Source of the DNA: JAVBMC01 sp031552845
GTDB taxonomy: Bacteria > Verrucomicrobiota > Kiritimatiellia > RFP12 > DVOR01
Direction: 5' to 3'
Assembly (NCBI GenBank): GCA_031552845.1
Contig: JAVBMC010000020.1
Location: forward strand, 1 to 58,400
DNA: 58,400 nt
Shown here: positions 6,357 through 14,568 of the stretch, piece after piece
Numbering within the stretch: the stretch's first letter is position 1
Layout: every line of letters starts with the position of its first letter
Notes under the pieces: generated by a model
Databases searched by the model: none
The model's input: only the letters and a program-made list of their open reading frames with translations
Told to the model about the DNA's origin: nothing
Translations under genes and position numbers: made by a program

Positions 6357-7720
6357 TGGGACGTGCCAAAGTCATACCGCCTAATACGCTGCTGCTCCCC
6401 TACCAAGTCAAATGGGTAGAAGACGAAGCGCGCTTGAAGATTGCCGAGAAACCCCGTCAGGTTGGTTGGACATGGGCGACCGGTTACGGCTTGGTGCGGC
6501 GTAAGTCGTTAGTGACCACCCGACTCGATGCTTGGATATCGAGCCGCGACGATATCCAAGCAAGGCTGTTTCTGGAGGATTGCAAAGGGTTTGCCGGGCT
6601 GCTGAAATTGGGCGCGGAAGATCTGGGTCAACGCGTCATTGATGAAGCTAAGAACTCCGCCCATATTTTAGGAATGGCCAATGGGTTGCGAATTCACTCC
6701 ATGAGCAGCAACCCCGACGCCCAGGCTGGCAAGCGTGGCGACCGCGTGCTGGATGAGTTCGCGCTCCATCCGGATCCACGCAAGCTCTACACCATCGCCT
6801 ATCCGGGCATCACGTGGGGCGGCAGTCTCGAAATCTTCTCAACACACCGCGGCTCGGCCAACTTCTTCAACCAGCTCATCATCGAGATCGTCGAGAAGGG
6901 GAACCCCAAGGGATTCTCCTATCATCGTGTGACGCTGCAGGATGCCCTCGAGCAAGGATTCCTTGTCAAGCTGCAAGCCAAGCTCCCGCCGGATGACGCC
7001 CGGCAAGAAATGGATGAGGCCGAGTACTTCGAGTTCATCCGCCGAGGCTGCCCTGACGAAGAGTCTTTCTTGCAGGAGTACATGTGTCAGCCGCAGGATG
7101 ACAATACCTGCTTCATCTCTTACGACCTCATGGACCGCTGCAAATACTCCGGAAGCGACTGGCAGACCGTCGGCATTGGCGATTGTTACATGGGCGTCGA
7201 CATTGCCAGAGAAAGCGACTACACTGTTTTCTGGGTGGTAGAGCACTCGGCTGGTGGCAACTACACCCGGCACGTCTCTGCACTGCAAAAGACCGAGTGG
7301 GATAAGCAGGAGGCCGAGCTGCACCGCTTGATGGAGGCGTTCAAAGTCCGGCGATGCTGCATTGACAAGACCGGCATCGGCAACCAGTTTGCCGAACGCG
7401 CCCGCAAAAAGTATGGCCCCAAAGTCGAAGGCGTCACCTTCACGGCGGCCATTAAAGAAGAGATGGCGTATGCGGTCAAGTCGCAGCTTGAAGATGCGAC
7501 TCTGCGCATCCCGGACGATCGTACGATCTACGCCGACTTCCGCAGCATTAAGAAGCTCACCACCTCTGCCGGAAACATCCGCTTTGACGCCGAGAAAACC
7601 AAAGCCGGCCACGGCGACCGCTTCTGGGCGCTCGGACTGGCACTGCACGCCAAAGGGAACGGCAAATCGCTTCCCTTCAGACCCCGCACCTTTAACTTCA
7701 CAACCACCACCCATCTATGA
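6356..7720 (+). CDS. Mu gp28-like large terminase
   Basis: The 454-residue protein matches the Mu gp28 family, the ATPase and nuclease motor that packages DNA into the prohead. The N-terminal ATPase part has LLLPYQVKWVEDE and the variant Walker A region EKPRQVGWTW near residue 32, with a Walker B-like RVLDEFALHPD near 130. The C-terminal RNase-H-like nuclease starts at GVDIARESDYTVFW near residue 280, where the aspartates would hold metal. Length is close to the family norm. It overlaps the portal gene by 4 bases. Confidence 0.85.
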   Translation: MGRAKVIPPNTLLLPYQVKWVEDEARLKIAEKPRQVGWTWATGYGLVRRKSLVTTRLDAWISSRDDIQARLFLEDCKGFAGLLKLGAEDLGQRVIDEAKNSAHILGMANGLRIHSMSSNPDAQAGKRGDRVLDEFALHPDPRKLYTIAYPGITWGGSLEIFSTHRGSANFFNQLIIEIVEKGNPKGFSYHRVTLQDALEQGFLVKLQAKLPPDDARQEMDEAEYFEFIRRGCPDEESFLQEYMCQPQDDNTCFISYDLMDRCKYSGSDWQTVGIGDCYMGVDIARESDYTVFWVVEHSAGGNYTRHVSALQKTEWDKQEAELHRLMEAFKVRRCCIDKTGIGNQFAERARKKYGPKVEGVTFTAAIKEEMAYAVKSQLEDATLRIPDDRTIYADFRSIKKLTTSAGNIRFDAEKTKAGHGDRFWALGLALHAKGNGKSLPFRPRTFNFTTTTHL

Positions 7721-9246
7721 GCGCCAACAAACCATTGACCCGCCGCTTCTTTGACGCCCTCGCGGTGTTTCGGAACGGCTCATCCGATAAACCGACACTC
7801 CCCGGCACTAAGACGCCGGAGGCTGCTTGGTTTGAGCTGCAGAATCCACTGCGCGGCTTGTCGCTTGAACGCGCCCAAGAGATTCTCGACAGCGCCCGTA
7901 ATGGTATCTACGCCGAGCTGACGTACCTGTATAACGAAATCGAGCAGGCTTCGACTGACCTGATGGTTTGTGCCGAGCGCCGCGAAGCTGCCATCGGCGA
8001 TTGCACTTGGAAAATTAACATCTCCGGAGGCGAACGCCTCAAAAACTATGATGCTGTTCTAGCGAAAGAGCAAAAGGCGTTTCTCGCCGAAAAGTTCTAT
8101 GCTGCCGACCAAGAGATTGCTGATCTGGCGGAACACCTCGACTCGGCCTTCTTTCGTGGTTTTGCTCATGCCCGCCCCACCTTTGAGGGACCCTCCCTCG
8201 TTGGCTTCGAAAAATGCGACCCCTGGCTGTTCGCACTCGACAAAGAAAAGGGCGACTGGTGGTACAATCCCAAGGCCGAAAGCATCGCCACGCATTCGTG
8301 GTCGGTTTGTGATCCGCGTGACCTCATCACCGTCCAGCGTCGTCTTCACATCGACTACCCGGCGCTCTTCATCTTCATCCGCGAGGCCATAGGCGAGAAG
8401 CAATGGGGCCGTTTCATTGAACGGTACGGCATTCCTCCGGTAACGATTATCATGCCCGAACTCACAGAAGCAGGGCAGGAGGATTTGTACTTCGGCTCGG
8501 CGGAAAAGGTCGCCCGCGGCGGTTCCGGTGCGCTGCCGTATGGTTCACAAATCCACTACGCCACCGAGGCACGCGGCACCGACCCCTTCAGCAACTTCCT
8601 GCGGCATCAGCAAGAGAAGATCGTGCTGCTCGCCACGGGCGGCATCTTGACCTCCCTGACCGCTGCAGGATCCGGCACTCTGGCCGGCAATGCCCATGAG
8701 AAAACATTCCGTACCGTCGTGCGCCGTGATATTCGTGCCGTATCTCGTGCTATTAACAACAGCGTATCCAAGAGAATGCTGGAGGCCGAATATCGCGGAC
8801 GCGCCCAATGGGCTGACTTCGAGTTTGTCAGTGTGACAGATGCAGCCGATACGTTCGAGATTGCAGCCAAAGCCAAAGCAGCAGGATACTGCATCGAAAA
8901 GAGCAGCCTTGAAGAGCTGACCGGCCATAAGCTCGAAAAAGACGAACCACCCACACAGCAGTACGGGATGGGGGGTGCTTTCTCTCAGAACAAAGGAGAG
9001 GTGATCCTGCCGGTGATCACAGCCGAAGAAACCCAACCCTCGGCGGAATTGTTTCAGTCGCTGCAGGACGATTTGCAGGATGTTGCCGTGGCTTTGGCCG
9101 GGGCCGAAGAGCTGGACGACAACAGCCTTGCAGCTATCAGCAGCGCCATTGCTAAAACCTATCGCAAGCCCGGCAAACTGGCCGATGCCCTCGAGACAGC
9201 ACTGGCAGGCGCCTTTGTTAAGGAGATTACCCCCTATGTCCAATAA
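7717..9246 (+). CDS. Mu gp29-like portal protein (DUF935)
   Basis: This 509-residue protein fits the DUF935 portal family: N-terminal LRGLSLERAQEILDSARNG, the helical stem region, and ERYGIPPVTIIMPE followed by a loop rich in G and S. It would form the ring at the head vertex through which DNA passes. It starts inside the terminase gene (ATGA-type overlap) and ends 11 bases inside the protease gene. In Mu the next gene would be the F minor head protein; here it is absent from this spot and an F-like gene appears further on, at 11720. Confidence 0.85.
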   Translation: MSANKPLTRRFFDALAVFRNGSSDKPTLPGTKTPEAAWFELQNPLRGLSLERAQEILDSARNGIYAELTYLYNEIEQASTDLMVCAERREAAIGDCTWKINISGGERLKNYDAVLAKEQKAFLAEKFYAADQEIADLAEHLDSAFFRGFAHARPTFEGPSLVGFEKCDPWLFALDKEKGDWWYNPKAESIATHSWSVCDPRDLITVQRRLHIDYPALFIFIREAIGEKQWGRFIERYGIPPVTIIMPELTEAGQEDLYFGSAEKVARGGSGALPYGSQIHYATEARGTDPFSNFLRHQQEKIVLLATGGILTSLTAAGSGTLAGNAHEKTFRTVVRRDIRAVSRAINNSVSKRMLEAEYRGRAQWADFEFVSVTDAADTFEIAAKAKAAGYCIEKSSLEELTGHKLEKDEPPTQQYGMGGAFSQNKGEVILPVITAEETQPSAELFQSLQDDLQDVAVALAGAEELDDNSLAAISSAIAKTYRKPGKLADALETALAGAFVKEITPYVQ

Positions 9247-10183
9247 AGACCCAATCCCCACCCTTGTCCAAAAAGAAGTGACGCTGGATGATTCGTCCAT
9301 GCTGGTCTGGTGCGAGGTAGCCAACCGCGGCTGCTATTCGACGGTCTGGCAGCTGCCGAACGGGCGCACCGAGAAAGCCGTCGTCAATCTGACCGACGTC
9401 ATCTTCCAGCGCCTGATTGACAACTTCAACCGCCAAGGCAAAGACGTCTTAGTCGACTATGAGCACCGCTCCCACAACGGAGACGATACCACCGCTGCCG
9501 GATGGCTGAAGAAAATGCGCATCGGCGTACGCGGCTTGGAGGGATTGATTCAGTTCACGCCTGCAGCCGCGGCGAAGATCAAAGCGCGTGAGCTGCGCTT
9601 CTTGTCGCCTGCTTGGGTGGCCGCTCGGGATGATGCGCCTGCGCAGATGCTGTCGGTCGGCCTGACCAATCAACCTAATTTTGCCACCTTGAGGCCTGTT
9701 CTGGATAACAAGGCTGACGGCGGCGTCAACAAACACAAGGAATCCAAAATGGACCCTAACAAACTCACCGCCGCGCTTGGACTGTCGGCAGAGGCGACCG
9801 AGGATGATATCCTTGCAGCCGTCACAGGCTTGGTGAAGCAGGTCAAAGACCTGACCGAGGCGCAAGCCGAGACAGAGGCCAATCAGGCCTATGAAGAGAA
9901 CAAAGCGAAGCTGTCCTGCAACAAGGCCGACTTTGTAACCGCCTACAAAGCCAACCCCGCTGGCGTCACCGCCGCGTTGGGTTTTGTCGCTGCTCCCGCC
10001 GAACCTGAAAAGAAGGTGTCGCTGAATAAGGGAGTCGTGCCTGCTGCCTTTACGGGCGGCAAGGTGTCACTCAATAAACTCGATGAGTACGACAACATGT
10101 CCGAAGGTCCGGCCAAGGTCGCCTTCGGTGCCAAGCATGCCACCGAGCTCTTCGCGCTCCGTCAACAGAGAGAGACAGTCTAG
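9236..10183 (+). CDS. Mu I-like prohead protease with scaffold domain
   Basis: The start is the ATG at 9236, with AAGGAG about 10 bases upstream inside the portal gene. The 315-residue protein has the Mu I layout. Residues 1-150 form the protease domain, with VLVDYEHRSHNG (candidate catalytic His near 80) and LRFLSPAWV near 120. A flexible junction follows, then a helical, charged scaffold part from MDPNKLTAALGL. The hexapeptide KVSLNK occurs twice near the end. The enzyme would mature the prohead by cutting scaffold and itself. Confidence 0.8.
   Translation: MSNKDPIPTLVQKEVTLDDSSMLVWCEVANRGCYSTVWQLPNGRTEKAVVNLTDVIFQRLIDNFNRQGKDVLVDYEHRSHNGDDTTAAGWLKKMRIGVRGLEGLIQFTPAAAAKIKARELRFLSPAWVAARDDAPAQMLSVGLTNQPNFATLRPVLDNKADGGVNKHKESKMDPNKLTAALGLSAEATEDDILAAVTGLVKQVKDLTEAQAETEANQAYEENKAKLSCNKADFVTAYKANPAGVTAALGFVAAPAEPEKKVSLNKGVVPAAFTGGKVSLNKLDEYDNMSEGPAKVAFGAKHATELFALRQQRETV
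9749..10183 (+). CDS. Internal-start scaffold protein (Mu Z analogue)
   Basis: An in-frame ATG at 9749 is preceded by AAGGA with a 7-base gap, a strong internal translation signal exactly at the border between protease and scaffold parts. The product is 144 residues, starting MDPNKLTAALGLSAEATEDD, helical and acidic. In Mu the scaffold Z is likewise made from an internal start in gene I. It contains KLSCNK, then KVSLNK at 10013-10030 and 10061-10078. Internal initiation is inferred from the ribosome-binding site and the family precedent. Confidence 0.6.
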   Translation: MDPNKLTAALGLSAEATEDDILAAVTGLVKQVKDLTEAQAETEANQAYEENKAKLSCNKADFVTAYKANPAGVTAALGFVAAPAEPEKKVSLNKGVVPAAFTGGKVSLNKLDEYDNMSEGPAKVAFGAKHATELFALRQQRETV

Positions 10184-10217
10184 GTCTCGCTCATAACTCG
10201 AAAGAAAGGATAATAGT

Positions 10218-11117
10218 ATGCCTATTTCTAATGCAGCCCTCGCTACGTCGCGGGATGTGTATTCCAACCAGTTCATCAGCGAACTCACGCCGGAGTTGAC
10301 TGCTCTGCGGATGTTTGCTGTCAACTGCACCGATGAGATCGTCGCCGAAGGCACCAGCGTTGAAGTTGGTGTAACCGAGGCCGGTGTTGTCAGTGATTTT
10401 GATGCCAAGACCAACAACTACGACCGCTCCAAGTCGGTAATCCAGCCGAAGATGATCAAGGTCACGCTTGACCAGCACCCCATCACGGGCTTCGCACTGC
10501 CGCAGGACGTGCTGATGAACTTCCGGCCTACCTTTTGGAAAGACCGTGGCGAGAAAGACGCTGAAGTTATGGCGGCGTCGATCCAGTCGCGTTTCTTTGG
10601 CATGGTGACAGCTGCGAACTTCGGCGACACGGCCAAAGACAAGGTGTCGGTCGTTTCGGAGACCTTCAATAAGGGTAGCTTAAAGGCTATCCGTATTGCA
10701 CTGCCTAAAAAGAATATGGTCGCCCGTAATACGGTGCTGGCGTTGAACCCGACGCTCTATGCAGGATTGCTCGATTCGCTCGATGCCAACACGTATGGCG
10801 GTGTCGAGGCAATCCGTAGCGGCGTTATCCCGCGCTTGCTGGGCTTCAAGGCCGTTGTCGAGGTCCCCACGCTGGAAATCCCGGGCTTTGCCTGCCACGG
10901 CGATGCGCTGGTAATGGCCAGCCGTGAAATCTGGGTGGCCGACAAGACGCCATACCGGCAGTTTACCAGCACGACCGAAGAGAACACCGGCATGCGCTTC
11001 AACTCGGTCATCTTGACCGACGGGCCGTCCGCGACCACCTCCTACTCGACCGACGTGCTCTTTGGTGTGGCGGTGGGTAATGGCGGTTCACTCATCCGCT
11101 TGCTGGAGAAGGTCTAA
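10218..11117 (+). CDS. Major capsid protein, Mu gpT-like
   Basis: AAAGGA precedes the ATG. The 299-residue protein (MPISNAALATSRDVYSNQF) has the size and position of the Mu gpT-type HK97-fold major head protein: N-terminal helix, an E-loop region with WKDRGEKDAEVMAASIQSRF, a P-domain with LALNPTLYAGLLDSL, and an A-domain with PRLLGFKAVVEVPTLEIPG. It directly follows the scaffold and precedes the gp36-like gene. It is likely the most abundant virion protein. Confidence 0.8.
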   Translation: MPISNAALATSRDVYSNQFISELTPELTALRMFAVNCTDEIVAEGTSVEVGVTEAGVVSDFDAKTNNYDRSKSVIQPKMIKVTLDQHPITGFALPQDVLMNFRPTFWKDRGEKDAEVMAASIQSRFFGMVTAANFGDTAKDKVSVVSETFNKGSLKAIRIALPKKNMVARNTVLALNPTLYAGLLDSLDANTYGGVEAIRSGVIPRLLGFKAVVEVPTLEIPGFACHGDALVMASREIWVADKTPYRQFTSTTEENTGMRFNSVILTDGPSATTSYSTDVLFGVAVGNGGSLIRLLEKV

Positions 11118-11118
11118 C

Positions 11119-11544
11119 ATGTGGGTACGCTTGACAGCCGAACAGCTGAAGGCCCGCTTGACGAATGTCGAGCTGCAGGCTCTTAGTTCTATCCAGACCG
11201 ACTCGTCTGATGTGATTGCTGACGTGATCGCCACCGTCGTGCCGGTCTGGCGTTCGGCAGTCAAGCGCTACTCACCCATCCATAAAGACCGTGCCTTTGT
11301 GCCTGACGAACTCATGGACTATATCCTTGCCGACGTCCGGTATAAAGTCATTACCCGCCTGCCGGGTATGAAAAGCCTGCTGGATGACCTTCGGGTGAAG
11401 GAATGGGAGGCTGCGCAGAGCATCAAGCGCGACCTCGCCAAGTTCGTGTTCGATCCGCCTGCCGATGCCGACCTCGAGAATCCCGGCAGCGGGGGCAAAC
11501 CAGGACCTTTAGTCGGTGAACCGGAGCGCCATACCGTCATCTGA
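11119..11544 (+). CDS. Mu gp36-like (DUF1320) head-tail protein
   Basis: The start is the ATG at 11119, one base after the capsid stop. The 141-residue protein begins WVRLTAEQLKARLTNVELQAL, a pattern of DUF1320/Mu gp36 proteins, which are helical connectors between portal and tail. The final 25 residues are proline- and glycine-rich. It follows the major capsid gene as in Mu. The function is inferred from family and order. Confidence 0.65.
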   Translation: MWVRLTAEQLKARLTNVELQALSSIQTDSSDVIADVIATVVPVWRSAVKRYSPIHKDRAFVPDELMDYILADVRYKVITRLPGMKSLLDDLRVKEWEAAQSIKRDLAKFVFDPPADADLENPGSGGKPGPLVGEPERHTVI

Positions 11545-11719
11545 CGGCAATCTGACATGACCATAAAGCAACAACGCGCCAAAACACCCATTGCAAAGCC
11601 ATTGCAATTCGATTTGAGAGAGCCGGGTGCGCCGACCGGAGCCCCCCTGAACCACCCCCCTCGCAAATCGCCTTAAAACGGCCTCACATTCAATCGATTG
11701 TTTTTTGATTTTTAACCTT
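11545..11719. other. Intergenic spacer with no supported gene
   Basis: About 175 bp between the gp36-like and MuF-like genes. A 39-codon frame (11557-11676) lacks a ribosome-binding site. The sequence just before 11720 is T-rich (GATTGTTTTTTGATTTTT), consistent with a weak promoter or a low-complexity join where the MuF gene was inserted. Confidence 0.4.
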
Positions 11720-13120
11720 ATGGACCTCGCTGCTGCCATCCTCGCAAAAACTCCGCTGCCAACCCGTCTGGATACTGCTGACTTCCGGATGGTCTTCGGC
11801 AAGGGTATTCGTGCCCGGGCTTTTTTCTCTGCCCGCACGACCGAGCAGAAATATCTGCAGGAGATTCAGCAAATCATTGCCGACTTTGCAGCAGGGAAGA
11901 TTAACAAGGCTAAAGCCCGCGAGATGATGCTGCGCTGGCTGGATCATCTGGGCTATGACCCGAAAACCGGTTTTCCATCGGCGCCAGGGATGGTTCCCAG
12001 AGCCGAACCCGACAGCCTGCGCGATTTGAGCAGCATGATGCGCTTGAACCTGATTGCCGAGACCCAGAAAGAGCTGGTCGCTTCGGCTGCTCGGATTGCT
12101 GCCGAGACACCCGTCTCCGTGATGCTCTATCCCGCGTGGCGCTTGGAACGCTACGATATGGTCACCAAGCCCCGTGGCACGTGGGAACTGCGCTGGCGGG
12201 CTGCCGGGGATGCCGTCGACTGGGAGGGCGCCTGCCGGTCTGAAATGGTAGCGCTCAAGAACTCGCCGATCTGGCAGGCGCTTGGTGACGGCGCCGGGGA
12301 CTACTTTGATACGCTCGGAAATCCATACCCTCCGTTTGCGTTCAACTCGGGAATGAGCTGGACGCCCGTCGACGCCGAAGAAGGTGCCTCCCTTGGACTG
12401 GATGTTTCCGAGGCGAGTGTGCCCGAAGCATCCCCGGCGCCGTCATCAAAAGAGATTGCCCTGGCGCTAAAAGCAATGCCCCCCGAATCACGCGAAACTT
12501 TCATGAAGCAGCTGAAAGCCGAGAAGCTCTCTCTCAACAAAGCGCAGCAATGCCCGGATGATGGCCGTTTCCTCGACAAGGAGGGCAACTGCACCAACTG
12601 CCGCGGCAGCGCCGACGACAACGCGCCCGCCGCAGATCAGCCGCCCAAGAAGATCCCCGGCACGGATCACCCGATGATAGGCCATAAAGGTGACTGGAAG
12701 TCGGCAGGATTTAAGAGCGGTGCCGAGATGCCCACAGATACGGCAGCGAAGACCATCACAGCCAAAGAAGGCATCAGCCGTTTACGCAAAGGTGAAAGCG
12801 TAAAGAGTCCGCTTGGGGACACTTTGCACTTCGACGACGTAACCCGCAAACATCTCTACCAAGGGCGCGACCGGGGCAAGGCTGCTGAACGCCTGCGTGA
12901 ACTTGATCAAGTCCGCGCAGCAATTGAGAACCCCCATGAAATCTGGCAGAGTCCCAAAAGTGGTCGGCGCTCCTATGTTCACTTTACGACGGACACTAAA
13001 GGCCGCCGCGTTTTAAATGCTGTTGATGAAGCGGGAGGGCATGTTTATGCGTGGCACTCCAGTGCATCCTCTTTTGATCACTGGCGCAAAGGAGGATTGC
13101 TCTATGTTCGCCCAAGCTGA
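11720..13120 (+). CDS. MuF-type head protein fused to a C-terminal BECR-like nuclease toxin
   Basis: The ATG at 11720 gives 466 residues; a TTG at 11705 is the alternative. Residues 1-215 match minor head (Mu F / SPP1 gp7-like) proteins, notably FDTLGNPYPPFAFNSGM near 193-212. A linker holds KLSLNK (12524-12541) and a small Cys pair (CTNC, about residue 290). Residues 350-466 resemble the phage-associated Barnase-EndoU-ColicinE5/D-RelE (PBECR) nucleases carried at the ends of MuF proteins, with RSYVHFTTDTKGRRVLNAVD and HVYAWHSSASSFDHW. It may enter the new host with DNA and act as an RNase toxin. The toxin call is from pattern memory, not a search. No immunity gene is evident downstream. Confidence 0.65.
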   Translation: MDLAAAILAKTPLPTRLDTADFRMVFGKGIRARAFFSARTTEQKYLQEIQQIIADFAAGKINKAKAREMMLRWLDHLGYDPKTGFPSAPGMVPRAEPDSLRDLSSMMRLNLIAETQKELVASAARIAAETPVSVMLYPAWRLERYDMVTKPRGTWELRWRAAGDAVDWEGACRSEMVALKNSPIWQALGDGAGDYFDTLGNPYPPFAFNSGMSWTPVDAEEGASLGLDVSEASVPEASPAPSSKEIALALKAMPPESRETFMKQLKAEKLSLNKAQQCPDDGRFLDKEGNCTNCRGSADDNAPAADQPPKKIPGTDHPMIGHKGDWKSAGFKSGAEMPTDTAAKTITAKEGISRLRKGESVKSPLGDTLHFDDVTRKHLYQGRDRGKAAERLRELDQVRAAIENPHEIWQSPKSGRRSYVHFTTDTKGRRVLNAVDEAGGHVYAWHSSASSFDHWRKGGLLYVRPS

Positions 13121-13129
13121 AAAAGCGAA

Positions 13130-13153
13130 GGGGCGACCTTTTCAAGTCGCCCC
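13130..13153 (+). terminator. Hairpin after the MuF gene
   Basis: GGGGCGAC (13130-13137) pairs perfectly with GTCGCCCC (13146-13153) around an 8-base loop, 9 bases after the MuF stop. The following bases (CTCTATG) are not T-rich, so it may be a weak terminator or an mRNA stability hairpin. Confidence 0.5.
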
Positions 13154-13337
13154 CTCTATGATGGTTAGGCAATGCCCCCATCCGGAGACCACAACAAACG
13201 CCCGCTGTGACCTGCTATCCCTCGCACCTTCAGCCCGGCGCGGACTCGGCGGAGAGCGCCCCGCACTCGGAGTTAACCAGGGCGCGGCGCGTGTCATTAG
13301 TCTACCCCTTTCCATCCGCTAAAGCAAGTCTTTTGTT

Positions 13338-13931
13338 ATGATCAGTGTTACAATCGATATGCCGACCTCGACCGCCACCATCCCGCTGGCCGAGGGCAAC
13401 CCGTCTCCTGAAATCTCTCAGGCGGTGGGCGCATCGGTGTTTGCTTTGACCCGCAAACACGTCCGGCAGATCGGCCTCAACCGCCACGCTACCGCCAACC
13501 GCCTGGGCGCACAGCCGACCAAGTTTTTCTCTGAGGCTGCGAAGACCTGCAAATGGGGTAGTGATGCCACTGCAGCGTACATCTATCTCTATTCGCCCGG
13601 CTTTGCCAACACGTTCGGCGATGTGACGATCCGCCCGACCGGCGGACGCCGCTACCTGACCATTCCCATCCATGCGCTCGCGTATGGCAAGACGGTGTAC
13701 GAACTCGCCCGCCGCGTGAAAATCTTCCGCCCCTACAAAAAAGGCAGCAGCACCGAACGCGCCGACTATTTGGCAGGGAAGCAGCGGAAAGATGGCAAGG
13801 CCATCCCGCTCTTCGCGCTAGTCCGGCAGGTCACCCAGCTGCAAGACCGTTCAAAGCTCCCCAGCGATGCCGACTACAACACCGCCGCCGAACGCGGCAT
13901 CACCAACTATCTAAAGGCTCAAAACAAATGA
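13338..13931 (+). CDS. Phage virion morphogenesis / tail-completion-like protein
   Basis: A 197-residue protein (MISVTIDMPTSTATIPLAEG). The segment HVRQIGLNRHATANRLGAQPTKFFSEAAK, followed by a beta region (GDVTIRPTGGRRYLTIPIHAL), is similar to Mu G/HK97 gp10-type proteins that complete the head-tail joint. It lies between the MuF-like gene and the gp37-like gene, as expected for that role. No strong ribosome-binding site is seen before the ATG. Assignment is moderate. Confidence 0.55.
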   Translation: MISVTIDMPTSTATIPLAEGNPSPEISQAVGASVFALTRKHVRQIGLNRHATANRLGAQPTKFFSEAAKTCKWGSDATAAYIYLYSPGFANTFGDVTIRPTGGRRYLTIPIHALAYGKTVYELARRVKIFRPYKKGSSTERADYLAGKQRKDGKAIPLFALVRQVTQLQDRSKLPSDADYNTAAERGITNYLKAQNK

Positions 13932-13993
13932 CCTCTCCCTTCTCTCATCTGCGGCCATCTGCATCATCTGCGGATATTCTTTCATCCTCCTCC

Positions 13994-14080
13994 CTCCGCG
14001 CCTCCGCGTCTCCGCGTGAACTTTCCCTCACCGCGTCAGCCTCTCTCCCTTCCGCGTCTCCGCGCCTCCGCGTGAGCTTC
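13994..14080. repeat. Two copies of the CTCCGCG periodic repeat inside the late operon
   Basis: Copies at about 13994-14024 (CTCCGCG units ending TGAACTT) and 14048-14080 (same family ending TGAGCTTC). Just before (13944-13980) is another periodic tract of ATCTGCGG/CATCTGCA units. The second copy ends directly at the TCTGGAGG ribosome-binding sequence of the next gene. Host-type dispersed repeats have therefore entered the structural operon. Confidence 0.75.
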
Positions 14081-14094
14081 TCTGGAGGTTTACA

Positions 14095-14550
14095 ATGAAG
14101 TTATCCGCAATCCAAAAAGAAACCATCGAGCGCCTTGAGCAGGATGGAGTCATCATCCAAAAGAACGTGAAGGTCTTGAACGAAAACCTCGGCGACATCG
14201 TCACCCAGATTGATACGATTCTCGGCTCGCTCGGCATCTGCGTATTGATCTCGTTCGGCGGACACCGCAATGACAATACCGACGGGTGCATTCAAGGCCC
14301 CGCTACGATGAACATCAGTGTTAGCGAGCGTCCGATGAACAATCGCAAAGAAACAGCTGACTATATCACCGGGCAGGATTTAGCCGAGTATCTCGCGGCG
14401 GCTTTGCACGGAAAGTCTGCCGGAGACGGCACTCTGATGTACAAAAGCATGGGCTCCGGTGTTGATCAAGATGGCGTCATCGTCTGGAACGTGCTCTTTG
14501 AACTTGAAACCGGCTTAGACACCGACCTTGAAAACCAACAACAGTCATAG
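14095..14550 (+). CDS. Mu gp37-like / tail terminator candidate
   Basis: A strong GGAGG ribosome-binding site lies 7 bases upstream. The 151-residue protein has an N-terminal helical part with IIQKNVKVLNENLGDIVTQI, and a beta core (LGICVLISFGGHRND ... ATMNISVSERPMNN) typical of small tail-terminator or gp37-like proteins that cap the tail tube at the head joint. It precedes the tail tube gene. Identification is by position and fold pattern only. Confidence 0.5.
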   Translation: MKLSAIQKETIERLEQDGVIIQKNVKVLNENLGDIVTQIDTILGSLGICVLISFGGHRNDNTDGCIQGPATMNISVSERPMNNRKETADYITGQDLAEYLAAALHGKSAGDGTLMYKSMGSGVDQDGVIVWNVLFELETGLDTDLENQQQS

Positions 14551-14568
14551 AAAGAAAGGCAGCAAACA

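Noticed and set aside
11557..11676. 39-codon frame MTIKQQRAKTPIAK...
   Set aside because: No ribosome-binding site and a biased Pro-rich end; kept only as spacer.
13017..13322. + strand frame overlapping the MuF toxin end, as possible immunity gene
   Set aside because: It lies mostly in another frame of the toxin, its unique part is Arg/Pro-rich and there is no ribosome-binding site; an immunity role cannot be supported.
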